Part shown: positions 1-8,900 of the stretch, piece after piece
Position numbering within the stretch: the stretch's first letter is position 1
How the letters are laid out: each line of letters opens with the position of its first letter
NCBI GenBank assembly: GCA_004297825.1
Contig: SCSX01000089.1
Location: 1-64,000, forward strand
DNA from: Spirochaetota bacterium
GTDB taxonomy: Bacteria; Spirochaetota; UBA4802; UBA5368
Reading direction: 5' to 3'
Length of the DNA stretch: 64,000 nucleotides
Program-made: the position numbers and the translations under genes
Notes under the pieces: model-generated
What the model was told of the DNA's origin: nothing
The model's input: the letters and a program-made list of their open reading frames with translations, nothing else
The model's database searches: none

Positions 1-1085
1 TGCGCCACCTCCAGGAGGTAGGCCGTGATCGCCGCGGAGACGCTGGGATCGGTGTATTTTTCGGCAAGCTTCGCCCAGCCGGGGAGCTTCGTCACGCCCT
101 TGATATTGGGAAACGCGTAGAACGCGCCCTCGGGGCTTATGCAGTGCATGCCGGGCGCCTCGTTCAGCATCCGGACAATCACCTGCCTGCGCCTGTCGAA
201 GGCCTCGACCATGTCGCGAATCACCCCCTGGTCGCCCAGGAGCGCCTCCACCGAGGCCCACTGGGAGATCGAGGTGGGGTTCGATGTCGACTGGCTCTGT
301 AGTATCTCTACCTTGCAGATGATCTCCCTGTCCCCCGCCATATAGCCGATACGCCAACCGGTCATTGAATAGGCCTTCGAGACGCCGTTCAGCACGATGG
401 TCTGCTTTTTAAGATTCTCCGAAAGATTGGCGAAATTGCTGAACGTGCGCCCGCTGTAGAGAATGGACTCGTAGATGTCGTCGCTGATTATCAGGATACC
501 GCGCTTTTCGAGTATCGCCGCGAGCCAGCCGAGCTCTTCCCGGGAATAGGTCGCGCCCGTAGGGTTGGAAGGCGAATTGAACACGATCGCACGGGTCCTC
601 GGGGTGATGGCCTTTTCGAGCGCCTCCGGGGTGAGTTTGAAGCCGTTCTCCTCCCTTGTGGGGATGATCACCGGGACGCCCCCCGCAAGGAGAACGATGG
701 GAGGGTAGGACACCCAGTACGGGGCCGGGATGATCACCTCGTCGCCGTTGTCGATGAGGACCTGGATCAGGTTGTAGAACGAGTGCTTGCCGCCGCAATT
801 CACCGTGACCTGCGAGGGCTCGTAGTCCAGGGCGTTGTCGCGCCTGAATTTTTCGCAAATCGCTTTCTTGAGCTCCGGAATGCCCCCCGCCGGGGTATAC
901 TTGGTCTTCCCGGATTCGATGGCCCGGATGGCCGCCGCCTTGATGAAGTTGGGCGTGTCGAAGTCGGGCTCCCCCGTGCCGAACCCTATCACGTCGATAC
1001 CCTTCGCCTTGAGCGAATTCGCGAGCGCCGTAATGGCGAGCGTCGCCGAGGGCTTCACCCTGAGTATGCGTTCCGAGAATTGCAT
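1..1085 (-). CDS. PLP-dependent aminotransferase, aspartate aminotransferase family (C-terminus cut by window edge)
   Basis: A fold-type I aminotransferase that probably interconverts aspartate and oxaloacetate with a 2-oxoacid partner; substrate is inferred from family resemblance only. About 361 residues are visible, starting MQFSERILRVKPSAT, and the gene runs off the window, so the last few dozen residues are missing. The pyridoxal-phosphate lysine lies in GVSKAYSMTGWR (about K237). Upstream are the cofactor-binding GGKHSFYNL segment and NSPSNPTGATY. The ATG follows GGAGGTACTCC, a good ribosome site. It is divergent from the hydrolase gene at 1381. A related class I aminotransferase of other specificity (alanine or aromatic) is possible. 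Confidence 0.9.
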   Translation of the reverse strand, partial: MQFSERILRVKPSATLAITALANSLKAKGIDVIGFGTGEPDFDTPNFIKAAAIRAIESGKTKYTPAGGIPELKKAICEKFRRDNALDYEPSQVTVNCGGKHSFYNLIQVLIDNGDEVIIPAPYWVSYPPIVLLAGGVPVIIPTREENGFKLTPEALEKAITPRTRAIVFNSPSNPTGATYSREELGWLAAILEKRGILIISDDIYESILYSGRTFSNFANLSENLKKQTIVLNGVSKAYSMTGWRIGYMAGDREIICKVEILQSQSTSNPTSISQWASVEALLGDQGVIRDMVEAFDRRRQVIVRMLNEAPGMHCISPEGAFYAFPNIKGVTKLPGWAKLAEKYTDPSVSAAITAYLLEVA

Positions 1086-1211
1086 GGAGTACCTCCCCTT
1101 CATCCCGAGGGCATGCGTACGGGACCGGTGCCGTGTCGTGCAAATGTGGATCCGTGTGGGGAGTATGAGTAGTGAGGCGCTGCGGGGTATTCCCTCTACG
1201 AGACCCATCCG

Positions 1212-1239
1212 AAAGTACATACCGCACTTGGCGTGTCAA
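1212..1239 (-). promoter_or_regulatory. Sigma-70-type promoter for the aminotransferase
   Basis: On the minus strand TTGACA (1239-1234) is followed after 16 bases by TACTTT (1217-1212), about 125 bases before the start codon. The -35 is perfect and the -10 matches four of six. Nothing else recognisable lies in the 295-base divergent region 1086-1380. Confidence 0.5.
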
Positions 1240-1380
1240 GTTATTTGCGGGAAAATTTCCGCTAAAATCCGGCGCGCCCCAGAAAAAATATTGCGTAATA
1301 TACGCCCCGGCGCTAACGTCTCATACTGATGCCGCGTCGAGTCGTAAAAAGATAAACAGGCCCATGGCCGGGAAATAATT

Positions 1381-2337
1381 ATGAAAGTAAGCTTCTGGGG
1401 CGTGAGGGGCTCCATTCCGACCCCCTCCACGGGGGAGATAATTCGCGATAAGCTCAAGCACGCGCTGCGGCTGGCCACGCCCGGCGATCTCTCCTCCGAC
1501 GAAGGCATCGACCGCTACATCGATTCGCTCCCCCACTCGGTAAAGGGCACCTACGGCGGCAACACCACCTGCCTGGAGGTCCGCACGGAGGACGGGGATA
1601 TCGTGATTATCGACTGCGGAACGGGCATCAAGAATCTGGGTGCAGGCCTCATGAAGACCGAGTTCGGAAAGGGGAAGGGGGTGGGCACCATCCTCATGAC
1701 GCACACCCACTGGGACCACGTCCAGGGCATTCCCTTTTTCGTGCCGTTTTACATCAAGGGGAACCGTTTCAACATCTATTCCCCGTTCAACGATATCAAG
1801 GAACGCATCGAGTACCAGCAGGTGTTCTCGCACTTCCCGGTGAACCTCGACTACATGTTCGCGACCAAGGAATTCTTCATACTCGAGAAAGAGGCCGCGT
1901 TTCATCTCAACAATATCAAGATCATCAACAAGCGCATGCACCACCCGGGCGGCGCGTTCGGTTACCGGATCGAGGAGAACGGAAAATCGTTCGTCTTTAC
2001 GAGCGACTGCGAATTCAACATCGACGAGATCGACCGCATCGAGTCCTACAAGGAGTTTTTCTGGGGGGCCGACGTCTGCGTCTTCGATACCCAGTACACC
2101 TTCGAGGAGGCGATCGACAAGGTCGACTGGGGCCATTCCTCGGCGTCGATCGCGATCGACATCGCGCTCAAGTTCAACGTCAAGAAGCTCTTCCTCTTCC
2201 ACCACGAGCCCGACTACAGCGACGAGAAGCTCGAGCTGGTGCTTTCCAACGCGAAGACCTACATGAGCATGAACGCGAAGCGCAAGGGCTCCCTCGAGAT
2301 CGACATCGCCCGCGAGGGCGTCACCCTGGACATCTAG
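1381..2337 (+). CDS. MBL-fold metallo-hydrolase (PhnP/phosphodiesterase-like)
   Basis: A 318-residue cytoplasmic metallo-beta-lactamase-fold protein. The metal-binding HTHWDH is at residues 108-113, further histidines follow in MHHPGG and the FTSDCE region, and FHHEPDY near the C-terminus would supply the last ligands. The N-terminus MKVSFWGVRGSIPTPS is typical of the branch related to cyclic-phosphate phosphodiesterases and PhnP-like enzymes. The substrate cannot be told from sequence. The start is the ATG directly after an AT-rich stretch, with no strong ribosome site. The RNA methyltransferase follows 111 bases downstream on the same strand. Confidence 0.8.
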   Translation: MKVSFWGVRGSIPTPSTGEIIRDKLKHALRLATPGDLSSDEGIDRYIDSLPHSVKGTYGGNTTCLEVRTEDGDIVIIDCGTGIKNLGAGLMKTEFGKGKGVGTILMTHTHWDHVQGIPFFVPFYIKGNRFNIYSPFNDIKERIEYQQVFSHFPVNLDYMFATKEFFILEKEAAFHLNNIKIINKRMHHPGGAFGYRIEENGKSFVFTSDCEFNIDEIDRIESYKEFFWGADVCVFDTQYTFEEAIDKVDWGHSSASIAIDIALKFNVKKLFLFHHEPDYSDEKLELVLSNAKTYMSMNAKRKGSLEIDIAREGVTLDI

Positions 2338-2448
2338 ATGCGCATCGGCACCCCCCGTCTCCAAACGATTCCCGCGCGCGCTTCCCTGCCGCCCCTCATG
2401 CCGGTTCCGGAAATGTTCCGCGACGGCGTTCGGGTCTGATACTCCCCC

Positions 2449-3630
2449 ATGCCATTCAGGACGCTTATCGCCACGTCAGCCTTCGGGATCGAATCGATCG
2501 TCGCGGGCGAGCTCACCGCGCTTGGATACCAGGGCCTTGCGGTGGAAAACGGGCGCGTCGCCTTCCAGGGCGACGACCGCGATATCGCGCGCTGCAACCT
2601 GTGGCTGCGCACCGCCGACAGGCTTCTCCTGCGCATGGCCGAATTCCGCGCCATGGACTTCGAGGAGCTCTTCCAGGGGGTGAAGGCCATCCCCTGGGAA
2701 ACTATAATCCCCGAGAACGGGAAGATGCACGTCACGGGAAAATCCGTGCGCTCGAAGCTTTTCAGCGTCCCCGACTGCCAGGCCATCGTGAAGAAGGCGG
2801 TCGTCGAGCGCATGAAGACGAAGTACCGGCGTGAATACTTCCGGGAGGACGGGCCCGTGTACAAGATCGAGGTGGGCCTGCTCAAAGACATCGCGACCAT
2901 CACCGTGGACACGAGCGGGCCGGGCCTGCACAAGCGCGGCTACCGGGAGGAGCGGGGCGAGGCGCCGCTGCGTGAGACGCTCGCCGCCGCGATCGTGCTC
3001 ATGAGCCGGTGGGAGCCTTCGCGCATATTCGCCGATCCCCTGTGCGGCTCCGGGACCATACCCATCGAGGCCGCGCTCATAGGCAGGAACCGGGCGCCCG
3101 GGATCAAGCGCTCCTTCGTCGCCGAGACCTGGCCGCACATTCCCGGGAAAATATGGAAGGAGGCGCGGGAGGAGGCGCGCGACCTGGAGCGCGAGAGTGA
3201 GATGAACATCCTCGCCTCGGACAGCGACTGGGGGGTGTTCAAGAGCGCCCGCGCCAACGCCGCGCACGCGGGCGTGGACGACGCGATCACCTTCCAGCAC
3301 AAGCCCCTCGCCGAGTTTGGCTCGAAGAAAAAATTCGGGTGCATCGTCACGAATCCCCCCTACGGGGAGCGCATGGGCGATCGCGAGGCCGCCGAAAAGC
3401 TGTACCGTGAAATGGGCGAGGTGTTCGCGCGCCTGGATTCATGGTCCTATTTCATACTTTCGTCGCACGACGAGTTCCAGAAGCACTTCGGGAAGCATTC
3501 CCACAAGAACCGGAAGCTCTATAATGGAAGAATACTGTGCTACCTCTACCAGTATTTCGGACCCCTGCCTCCCAGAAAGAGGGAGCCCGGGGGAGGCGAT
3601 CAGGGGAACATGGCGGAAGGGAATGAATAA
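2449..3630 (+). CDS. THUMP-domain class I SAM-dependent RNA methyltransferase (RlmL N-half/YpsC-like)
   Basis: Predicted to methylate guanine N2 in RNA, most likely 23S rRNA, by analogy with E. coli RlmL and Bacillus YpsC. At 393 residues it corresponds to the THUMP plus first methyltransferase part of the larger RlmKL fusion. The N-terminal ferredoxin-like/THUMP region spans roughly residues 1-160. The methyltransferase has the SAM loop FADPLCGSGTIPIEAAL near residue 196 and the catalytic NPPYGERMGD near residue 302. The C-terminal tail is charged and low-complexity. Its stop is 15 bases before the next start. The exact target base is not shown by the sequence. Confidence 0.88.
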   Translation: MPFRTLIATSAFGIESIVAGELTALGYQGLAVENGRVAFQGDDRDIARCNLWLRTADRLLLRMAEFRAMDFEELFQGVKAIPWETIIPENGKMHVTGKSVRSKLFSVPDCQAIVKKAVVERMKTKYRREYFREDGPVYKIEVGLLKDIATITVDTSGPGLHKRGYREERGEAPLRETLAAAIVLMSRWEPSRIFADPLCGSGTIPIEAALIGRNRAPGIKRSFVAETWPHIPGKIWKEAREEARDLERESEMNILASDSDWGVFKSARANAAHAGVDDAITFQHKPLAEFGSKKKFGCIVTNPPYGERMGDREAAEKLYREMGEVFARLDSWSYFILSSHDEFQKHFGKHSHKNRKLYNGRILCYLYQYFGPLPPRKREPGGGDQGNMAEGNE

Positions 3631-3645
3631 TAAAGGGGACGATTT

Positions 3646-4266
3646 ATGCGCACAATAATGACTTTTTTCGTCTTGGCACTTCTGTTCGCGGGATGTTCCA
3701 GCAGCAATTTCCGTTATTATATCGATGAGAAAAGCGGTTCGAAGTGCACAGTCCTGAATAATCGGTGGTGCCCGTCCAGGGAGCGCCAGCCCGGCTTGCT
3801 GGCAGGGCCGTATTCCGGGAATATGGTTTTCCTTCGCGAGGAAACCAGAGGGGGCGAAGAATCGATTACGTTGTCATTGAGTATTAGAATGGAAAAGTAT
3901 CATGGGGTGCTCGCTGAAGAAGCGGTGATAGAGATCAATGGGAGGCCCTATGAGGTTGTCATCGCCGACAGGGACCATGAGAAGGTGAAGCATACCGACA
4001 CCGTGTACACCGGTTCTGCATGGCGTGACTTACCAGGGAAACAGAAGACGGAACAAGTCACTTCAACATATCACTCGACCGTGGGGGTTATCGGAATTAC
4101 GCCGGAGATGAAGCAGGCAATGACCATGCTTAATACGCTTGTCGTGCGGGTCCATGTCGGCAAACACCCGCTTACATTTGCATGCAGCCCTACGGATGTC
4201 TATCTGGTTAAAAGATTCCTGACGGTAGATGGCGCCGAGCTTGCGAAGGGTTCCGGTTGCATTTAA
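3646..4266 (+). CDS. Predicted lipoprotein of unknown function
   Basis: A 206-residue protein with a lipoprotein signal peptide: a short basic start, hydrophobic TFFVLALLF, then the lipobox AGC with the acceptor cysteine at about residue 17. The mature part is hydrophilic, with mixed beta-strand-like segments and two further cysteines near the C-terminus (FACSPTD and GSGCI). No domain is recognised. The ATG is preceded by AAAGGGGACG. Base composition is less GC-rich than in the methyltransferase upstream, so it may have a different history. Anchoring in the inner or outer membrane cannot be decided. Confidence 0.75.
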   Translation: MRTIMTFFVLALLFAGCSSSNFRYYIDEKSGSKCTVLNNRWCPSRERQPGLLAGPYSGNMVFLREETRGGEESITLSLSIRMEKYHGVLAEEAVIEINGRPYEVVIADRDHEKVKHTDTVYTGSAWRDLPGKQKTEQVTSTYHSTVGVIGITPEMKQAMTMLNTLVVRVHVGKHPLTFACSPTDVYLVKRFLTVDGAELAKGSGCI

Positions 4267-4346
4267 GTGAAGCGTGTGTACGATTGTGTGCATTTCTCCT
4301 CCTTCTGAATCCGGGTATCGCTCCACCGCGATGATGCGCACCGCGC

Positions 4347-4376
4347 TTGAAAAAGACACCCTTAAACCCGTACATT
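4347..4376 (+). promoter_or_regulatory. Possible promoter for the DUF2721 gene
   Basis: TTGAAA (4347-4352), an 18-base spacer and TACATT (4371-4376) lie 20 bases before the ATG at 4396. Both boxes are imperfect, so this is a candidate only. Confidence 0.3.
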
Positions 4377-4395
4377 GTGTATAGCAGGAGGCGTC

Positions 4396-4818
4396 ATGGA
4401 ATTGACTCTCACCACGCCGGCGGTTTTATTCTCGGCGATATCGTTGCTGCTGCTGGCCTACACCAACAGGTTTCTCGCGATCGCCCAGCTCGTCCGCACC
4501 CTGCATGACAAGTACATGGCCCAGAAGGACGCGAGAACCCTGGGCCAGATACGAAACCTGCGAAAAAGGGTCTACCTTATCCGGACCATGCAGATCACGG
4601 GAATGGGAAGCCTGCTCCTGTGCGTGGTTACGATGTTCCTGATCTACATACGGCAGATGACGGCCGCGGAGCTTCTGTTCGGCCTGGCGCTGGTCCTGCT
4701 CATCCTGTCGCTCGCGGGGTCAATCTGGGAGATACAGATTTCAGTGCGGGCGCTGGACCTCCACCTGTGTGATATGGAAGACAGTTGTGAAGACGAACAA
4801 AAGACCGGGAGAGCCTGA
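4396..4818 (+). CDS. DUF2721-type integral membrane protein
   Basis: A 140-residue membrane protein resembling the DUF2721 family, whose function is unknown. Three hydrophobic segments are visible: residues about 7-23 (TPAVLFSAISLLLLAY), about 66-86 and about 95-112. A basic cytoplasmic-type linker (DARTLGQIRNLRKRVYLIR) separates the first two. The start is the ATG after GCAGGAGGCGTC, an excellent ribosome site; a longer upstream reading frame lacks one. The gene converges on arginase, with only 12 bases between the two stop codons. Confidence 0.75.
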   Translation: MELTLTTPAVLFSAISLLLLAYTNRFLAIAQLVRTLHDKYMAQKDARTLGQIRNLRKRVYLIRTMQITGMGSLLLCVVTMFLIYIRQMTAAELLFGLALVLLILSLAGSIWEIQISVRALDLHLCDMEDSCEDEQKTGRA

Positions 4819-4830
4819 AAGGCCGTTCTG

Positions 4831-5727
4831 TTACCTGTTTGAGTCGATTCTTTTCCCAAAGAGCGATGCAGCCAGTTCGACCGCCAGTGTCGCGGTCTGG
4901 TTGCGATGGTCCAGTATCGGGTTTATCTCCACGATGTCCAGGGAGCCCACCATGTTTGTGTCGGCGAGGATTTCCATAAGGAGATGGGCTTCCCTGTAGG
5001 TCGTCCCTCCCCTGGCCTTGGTTCCGACACCGGGCGCGTCGGCGGGATCGAGGACGTCCATGTCCAGGCTCACGTGAAGCCGCCGGTGCCGCCCAAGAAG
5101 CTTTAATGCGTCCATGGCCGTATGGGCGATCCCCTTTTCGTCGATATCCCTCATCGTGAAAATTTTTATCCCGCTCTCTTTCAGCAGGGTCTTCTCGTCG
5201 TAGTCCAGGTCCCTGATGCCGAAAAGGACTATGTCCCGGGGCGTAATCTTGGGCCCGGGTCTCCCAAGGTTGACAAGTTGGGGAATGCCGTAACCGGTAA
5301 GCACGGCGACCGGCATGCCGTGGATGTTACCGTTGGGCGAGGTTTCGGGTACGTTGAAATCCCCGTGCGCATCGACCCACAGGACGCCGCATTCGGAGTC
5401 GTGGGTCACGCCCCCCACCGATCCGATGGCGATGGAATGGTCGCCCCCCAGGAAGACGGGGATATACCCCTCCGCTACCGCCTTCCTGGCCGCGTCGTAC
5501 GTCAGGGCGCAGGCGCGGCCTATTGGATCGGCGTACTCTATGTTGCCGCGTATGTGGAGCGAGTCACGATCGTCCACGCGGATGTTGCCGATATCCTCCA
5601 CCTCGTAGCCCAGGGAGGAGAGTTTATCGGATAGACACGCATACCTCATGGCGCTCGGTCCCATGTCCACCCCGCGCCGTGACTGTCCAAGGTCCATGGG
5701 AATGCCGATAATGCGTATTTTTTTCAT
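4831..5727 (-). CDS. rocF: Arginase
   Basis: Hydrolyses L-arginine to ornithine and urea using two manganese ions. The 298-residue length is normal for arginase. Metal ligands are all present: GGDHS (H97), DAHGDFN (D119, H121, D123) and SLDMDVLDP (D221, D223). The APGVGTKARGGTTYRE segment and the DIVEINP glutamate favour arginase over agmatinase or formimidoylglutamase. The gene is monocistronic, divergent from the glycyl radical enzyme and convergent with the DUF2721 gene. Agmatinase-type specificity is the main alternative but less likely. Confidence 0.92.
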   Translation of the reverse strand: MKKIRIIGIPMDLGQSRRGVDMGPSAMRYACLSDKLSSLGYEVEDIGNIRVDDRDSLHIRGNIEYADPIGRACALTYDAARKAVAEGYIPVFLGGDHSIAIGSVGGVTHDSECGVLWVDAHGDFNVPETSPNGNIHGMPVAVLTGYGIPQLVNLGRPGPKITPRDIVLFGIRDLDYDEKTLLKESGIKIFTMRDIDEKGIAHTAMDALKLLGRHRRLHVSLDMDVLDPADAPGVGTKARGGTTYREAHLLMEILADTNMVGSLDIVEINPILDHRNQTATLAVELAASLFGKRIDSNR

Positions 5728-5849
5728 GATCCCCCTTCCGGCCCTTAGAAAAATTTAAGGGAATAATGGACAAATATCAACCCCGTCGCTGCCGTCGGGG
5801 CTTGCCCCGCTGTTAAACGGAAAATTTATCTTCTCTATCTAAATAAGGC

Positions 5850-5880
5850 TTGACAACCGGCTGGAAGGTAGTAGTAGGAT
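5850..5880 (+). promoter_or_regulatory. Candidate promoter of the fused glycyl radical enzyme
   Basis: A perfect TTGACA (5850-5855) is followed after a long 19-base spacer by TAGGAT (5875-5880). The long spacer suggests a weak promoter that needs an activator or is tightly controlled. It sits directly upstream of the palindromes at 5885-5919. Confidence 0.45.
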
Positions 5881-5884
5881 GTAA

Positions 5885-5919
5885 TATATACTTGAAGTAT
5901 ATACAAATTAAAGTATACT
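5885..5919. promoter_or_regulatory. AT-rich palindromic operator-like sites
   Basis: TATATACTTGAAGTATATA (5885-5903) is a perfect 9-bp inverted repeat with one central base. A second palindrome, AGTATACT (5912-5919), follows and repeats the half-site AAGTATA 16 bases after the first. They lie between the promoter and the ribosome site AAGGAG (5934-5939), where a repressor or redox regulator could act. The stretch is strikingly AT-rich for this genome. The binding protein is unknown. Confidence 0.5.
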
Positions 5920-5945
5920 ATCATACATGTGGCAAGGAGCTCGAT

Positions 5946-8900
5946 GTGCAGATAACACAGACCCAGGAACCCTTGAATCACAGCGATATCGATCTGTCGT
6001 TTGAAGAGGGCCGGAACACGGCTTTCGACAGGCTCCGTGTCTTGAAAATACAGCGAACCTGCGTCCATGACGGCCCGGGGATTCGCACGACGATATTCTT
6101 CCAGGGCTGTAACCTTCGATGCGCATGGTGCCAGAACCCGGAGGCGCTGTCTTTCAAGGGCGAATCGGCGCCCGGGCGCGCGTACTCGATTTCCGATATA
6201 ATGGAAGTTGTTTCGAGGGATAAAGAGTATTATTACAAAACCGGCGGCGGCGTGACCCTGAGCGGCGGCGAGCCCCTCCTCCAGGAGCCGGACAGCATGG
6301 TGCGCCTGTTGAAATTATTGAAAGAGGAACGGGTGAATGTTTCCGCGGAAACGACGCTTCACGCGCCCTGGAAAAATATTGGCGCGGTCGCCCCGTACAT
6401 CGACCTGTTTCTCGTCGACCTCAAGGTCGTGGGCGACGACGACCTCCATGTGAAATTCACCGGTCACGACAGCGCCCTGATACGCGGCAATATCCGGAAA
6501 CTCGTCGCTCTCAACGCCACCGTGAAGTTCCGCATGGTCATGGTCCCCGGTTACAATGACGGCGAGGGCCAGGTAAAAGCGGCCGCGGATTTTCTGAAGT
6601 CGATAGGGCATGGATCGCTGGAATTGCTGAAATACCACAACATGTATGAAGATAAGGAACGGCGCATGGGGCTTGTGCGTACATCGCTGAATATTTCCCC
6701 GGAACAGAGCCGTACGGCGGTCGAAAATGCGGCCGGGTTATTTAAATCCCTTGGTATCAATGCCGTGTGCCATGAGTTGGATGATTCCAGGGGGAAGGCC
6801 GTTTTTACCGATCGCGTCGGGCAGATACGGAACGAAATCCGGGAAAGCGACTATCATCTCTGCTTCGAGGCCTCCGGACTGAAAACGGATTATTACAGGA
6901 AGAATGGTTTCAAAAAGCCGACCCCCATCCACCGGTCGGAACGTCTTGCATATGTATTGAATCACAAGGAAATAATCGTGTATCCCCGCGAGCTGCTTGT
7001 CGGAAATTTTACCGCGAAAAGGGTCGGGGGCCAGGTGTGGGAGGAACATTTCGGCGTTCTGCTTATTTCGATTCTTCACCAGATCAACCGGCAGACGCCG
7101 GTTTCATTCAAATGCTCTTTCAGGGACAAGCTTAAATTCTATTTCAAAATATTCCCCTTCTGGAAGAAGCACAGCATCCTGGCGAAGGTTAATCCCGCCC
7201 TCTCCGATTTTATGCTGACCGTCGCGCGGTGTTCCGAGATGAATGTCGGTTTCAACAATAACATAGCGTCGATCGCGCATTTCGTCGTCAACTTCGAACG
7301 AATCCTCGAACTGGGAACCACCGGCATCGCGGATGAGATCAGGGAGAAGCAAAAGGAAAACCCGGAGAGCAGCAAGGATTTTTACGCCGGCGCGCTTATC
7401 GCCCTCCAGGCGCTGGAGGATTTCGCGCAACGGTATTCCGACAGCCTGATAAGCCTGGGCAGGAAGGAAGCCGATCCCGTGCGCCGGAGGGAACTTGAAG
7501 AAATGGCCGCGATCTGCAGGCATGTTCCCAAACACCCCGCACGTACCTACCATGAGGCCCTCCAGGGCATGTTGTTTCTTCAGATCGCGCTTTGCATCGA
7601 GTCCTATGAGAATGCGGTCTCTTTTGGAAGGCTGGACCAGATATTGTATCCGTACTATAAAAGGGATATGGAAGCGGGGATCGTCACGTACGAGAAGGCG
7701 AAAGAGCTGCTGGCCCTGTTCATGCTCAAGATGGACGAATGCATTTTAATCAGCGACGGCGATACCTATTTGAGGATCGGAAGGCTGTTCGAGACCCAGT
7801 CCACGGACCAGACGGTGACGTTGGGCGGTATGGGCAGGGACGGCCGGGACGCGACGAATGACGTCACATACATGCTCCTGGATATCTGCGAGCTGCAGCC
7901 GCTCGCTGTCAACATGACGGCGCGCATTCACGAGGACAGCCCCGCCGCATACCTGGACCGGATTGCCGAGGTGTATATCAACGGGGCGCCCATGCCGGCG
8001 TTGTACAATGATCATATCTACATCGATTCCCTGCGGGGCCACTACGCCACTACCGAGAGCGACGCGAGAAATTACGCGATCGTGGGGTGCGTGGAACCCA
8101 ACGCCTCCGACGATCATTTCGGCAACACCGACTGCGCCAACATGAACGTGGTGCTGCCATTTCTGCAGGCCTTGAAGGGCGAGGAGCACGATTTATGGAA
8201 CTTCGGCAGAATTGATCAGCTGGAAAAGATACTCACCAAGTTCGTCGAATACAACTTTCGCGGCGATAATAAATTCTCGAGATTTGTCGTCACGCGGTAC
8301 CACAAAGCCCGCGGCAGGTTCAAAAAGCGAAGAGGGCTTGCCGCGTATGCACCGCCCTCGGGCATGGATGAATTGCTTTCGCGCTACCAGGAGCGTTTGA
8401 ATCGCCTGGCGGCGTCGATACTGGCCGACCACCAGAAGATCGAAAAGGTTCTCCGCCAGGACTTTACGACGCCGCTCGCCTCCACCCTCTTCAAGGGATG
8501 CGTCGAGAGCGGAAAGGACGTCTACGACGGCGGCGCGACGTTCAACAGCAGCGGCATCCAGGCGGTGGGCATCACGGATGTCGCCGATTCGCTGTTCGCC
8601 CTGGACGAGATCGTTTTTCGAAAGCGGATGTACTCGATCGAGGAGGTCATCGATGCCCTCGACCACGATTTCGAGGGGGAATATTTTCAGCGGATCAGAT
8701 CGGCATTGCTCGATGTGCCGAAATTCGGAAATGACGCGTCACGCGAAGCCCGCGAATGGGTGAACAGGGCCTCCGAAATTTACGTGAACGCGCTGAATTC
8801 GGTGGAAAATTGTCCGCGCAACGGCATATACACCGCCGGCTACTATGCCCTGAACGTCAATATCATCTATGGATTGAAAACGCCTTCGCTGCCCTCGGGC

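Noticed and set aside
409-1239. A 276-residue minus-strand frame overlapping the aminotransferase
   Set aside because: It is out of frame with the clear aminotransferase motifs and its sequence is low-complexity, as expected of a shadow in GC-rich DNA.
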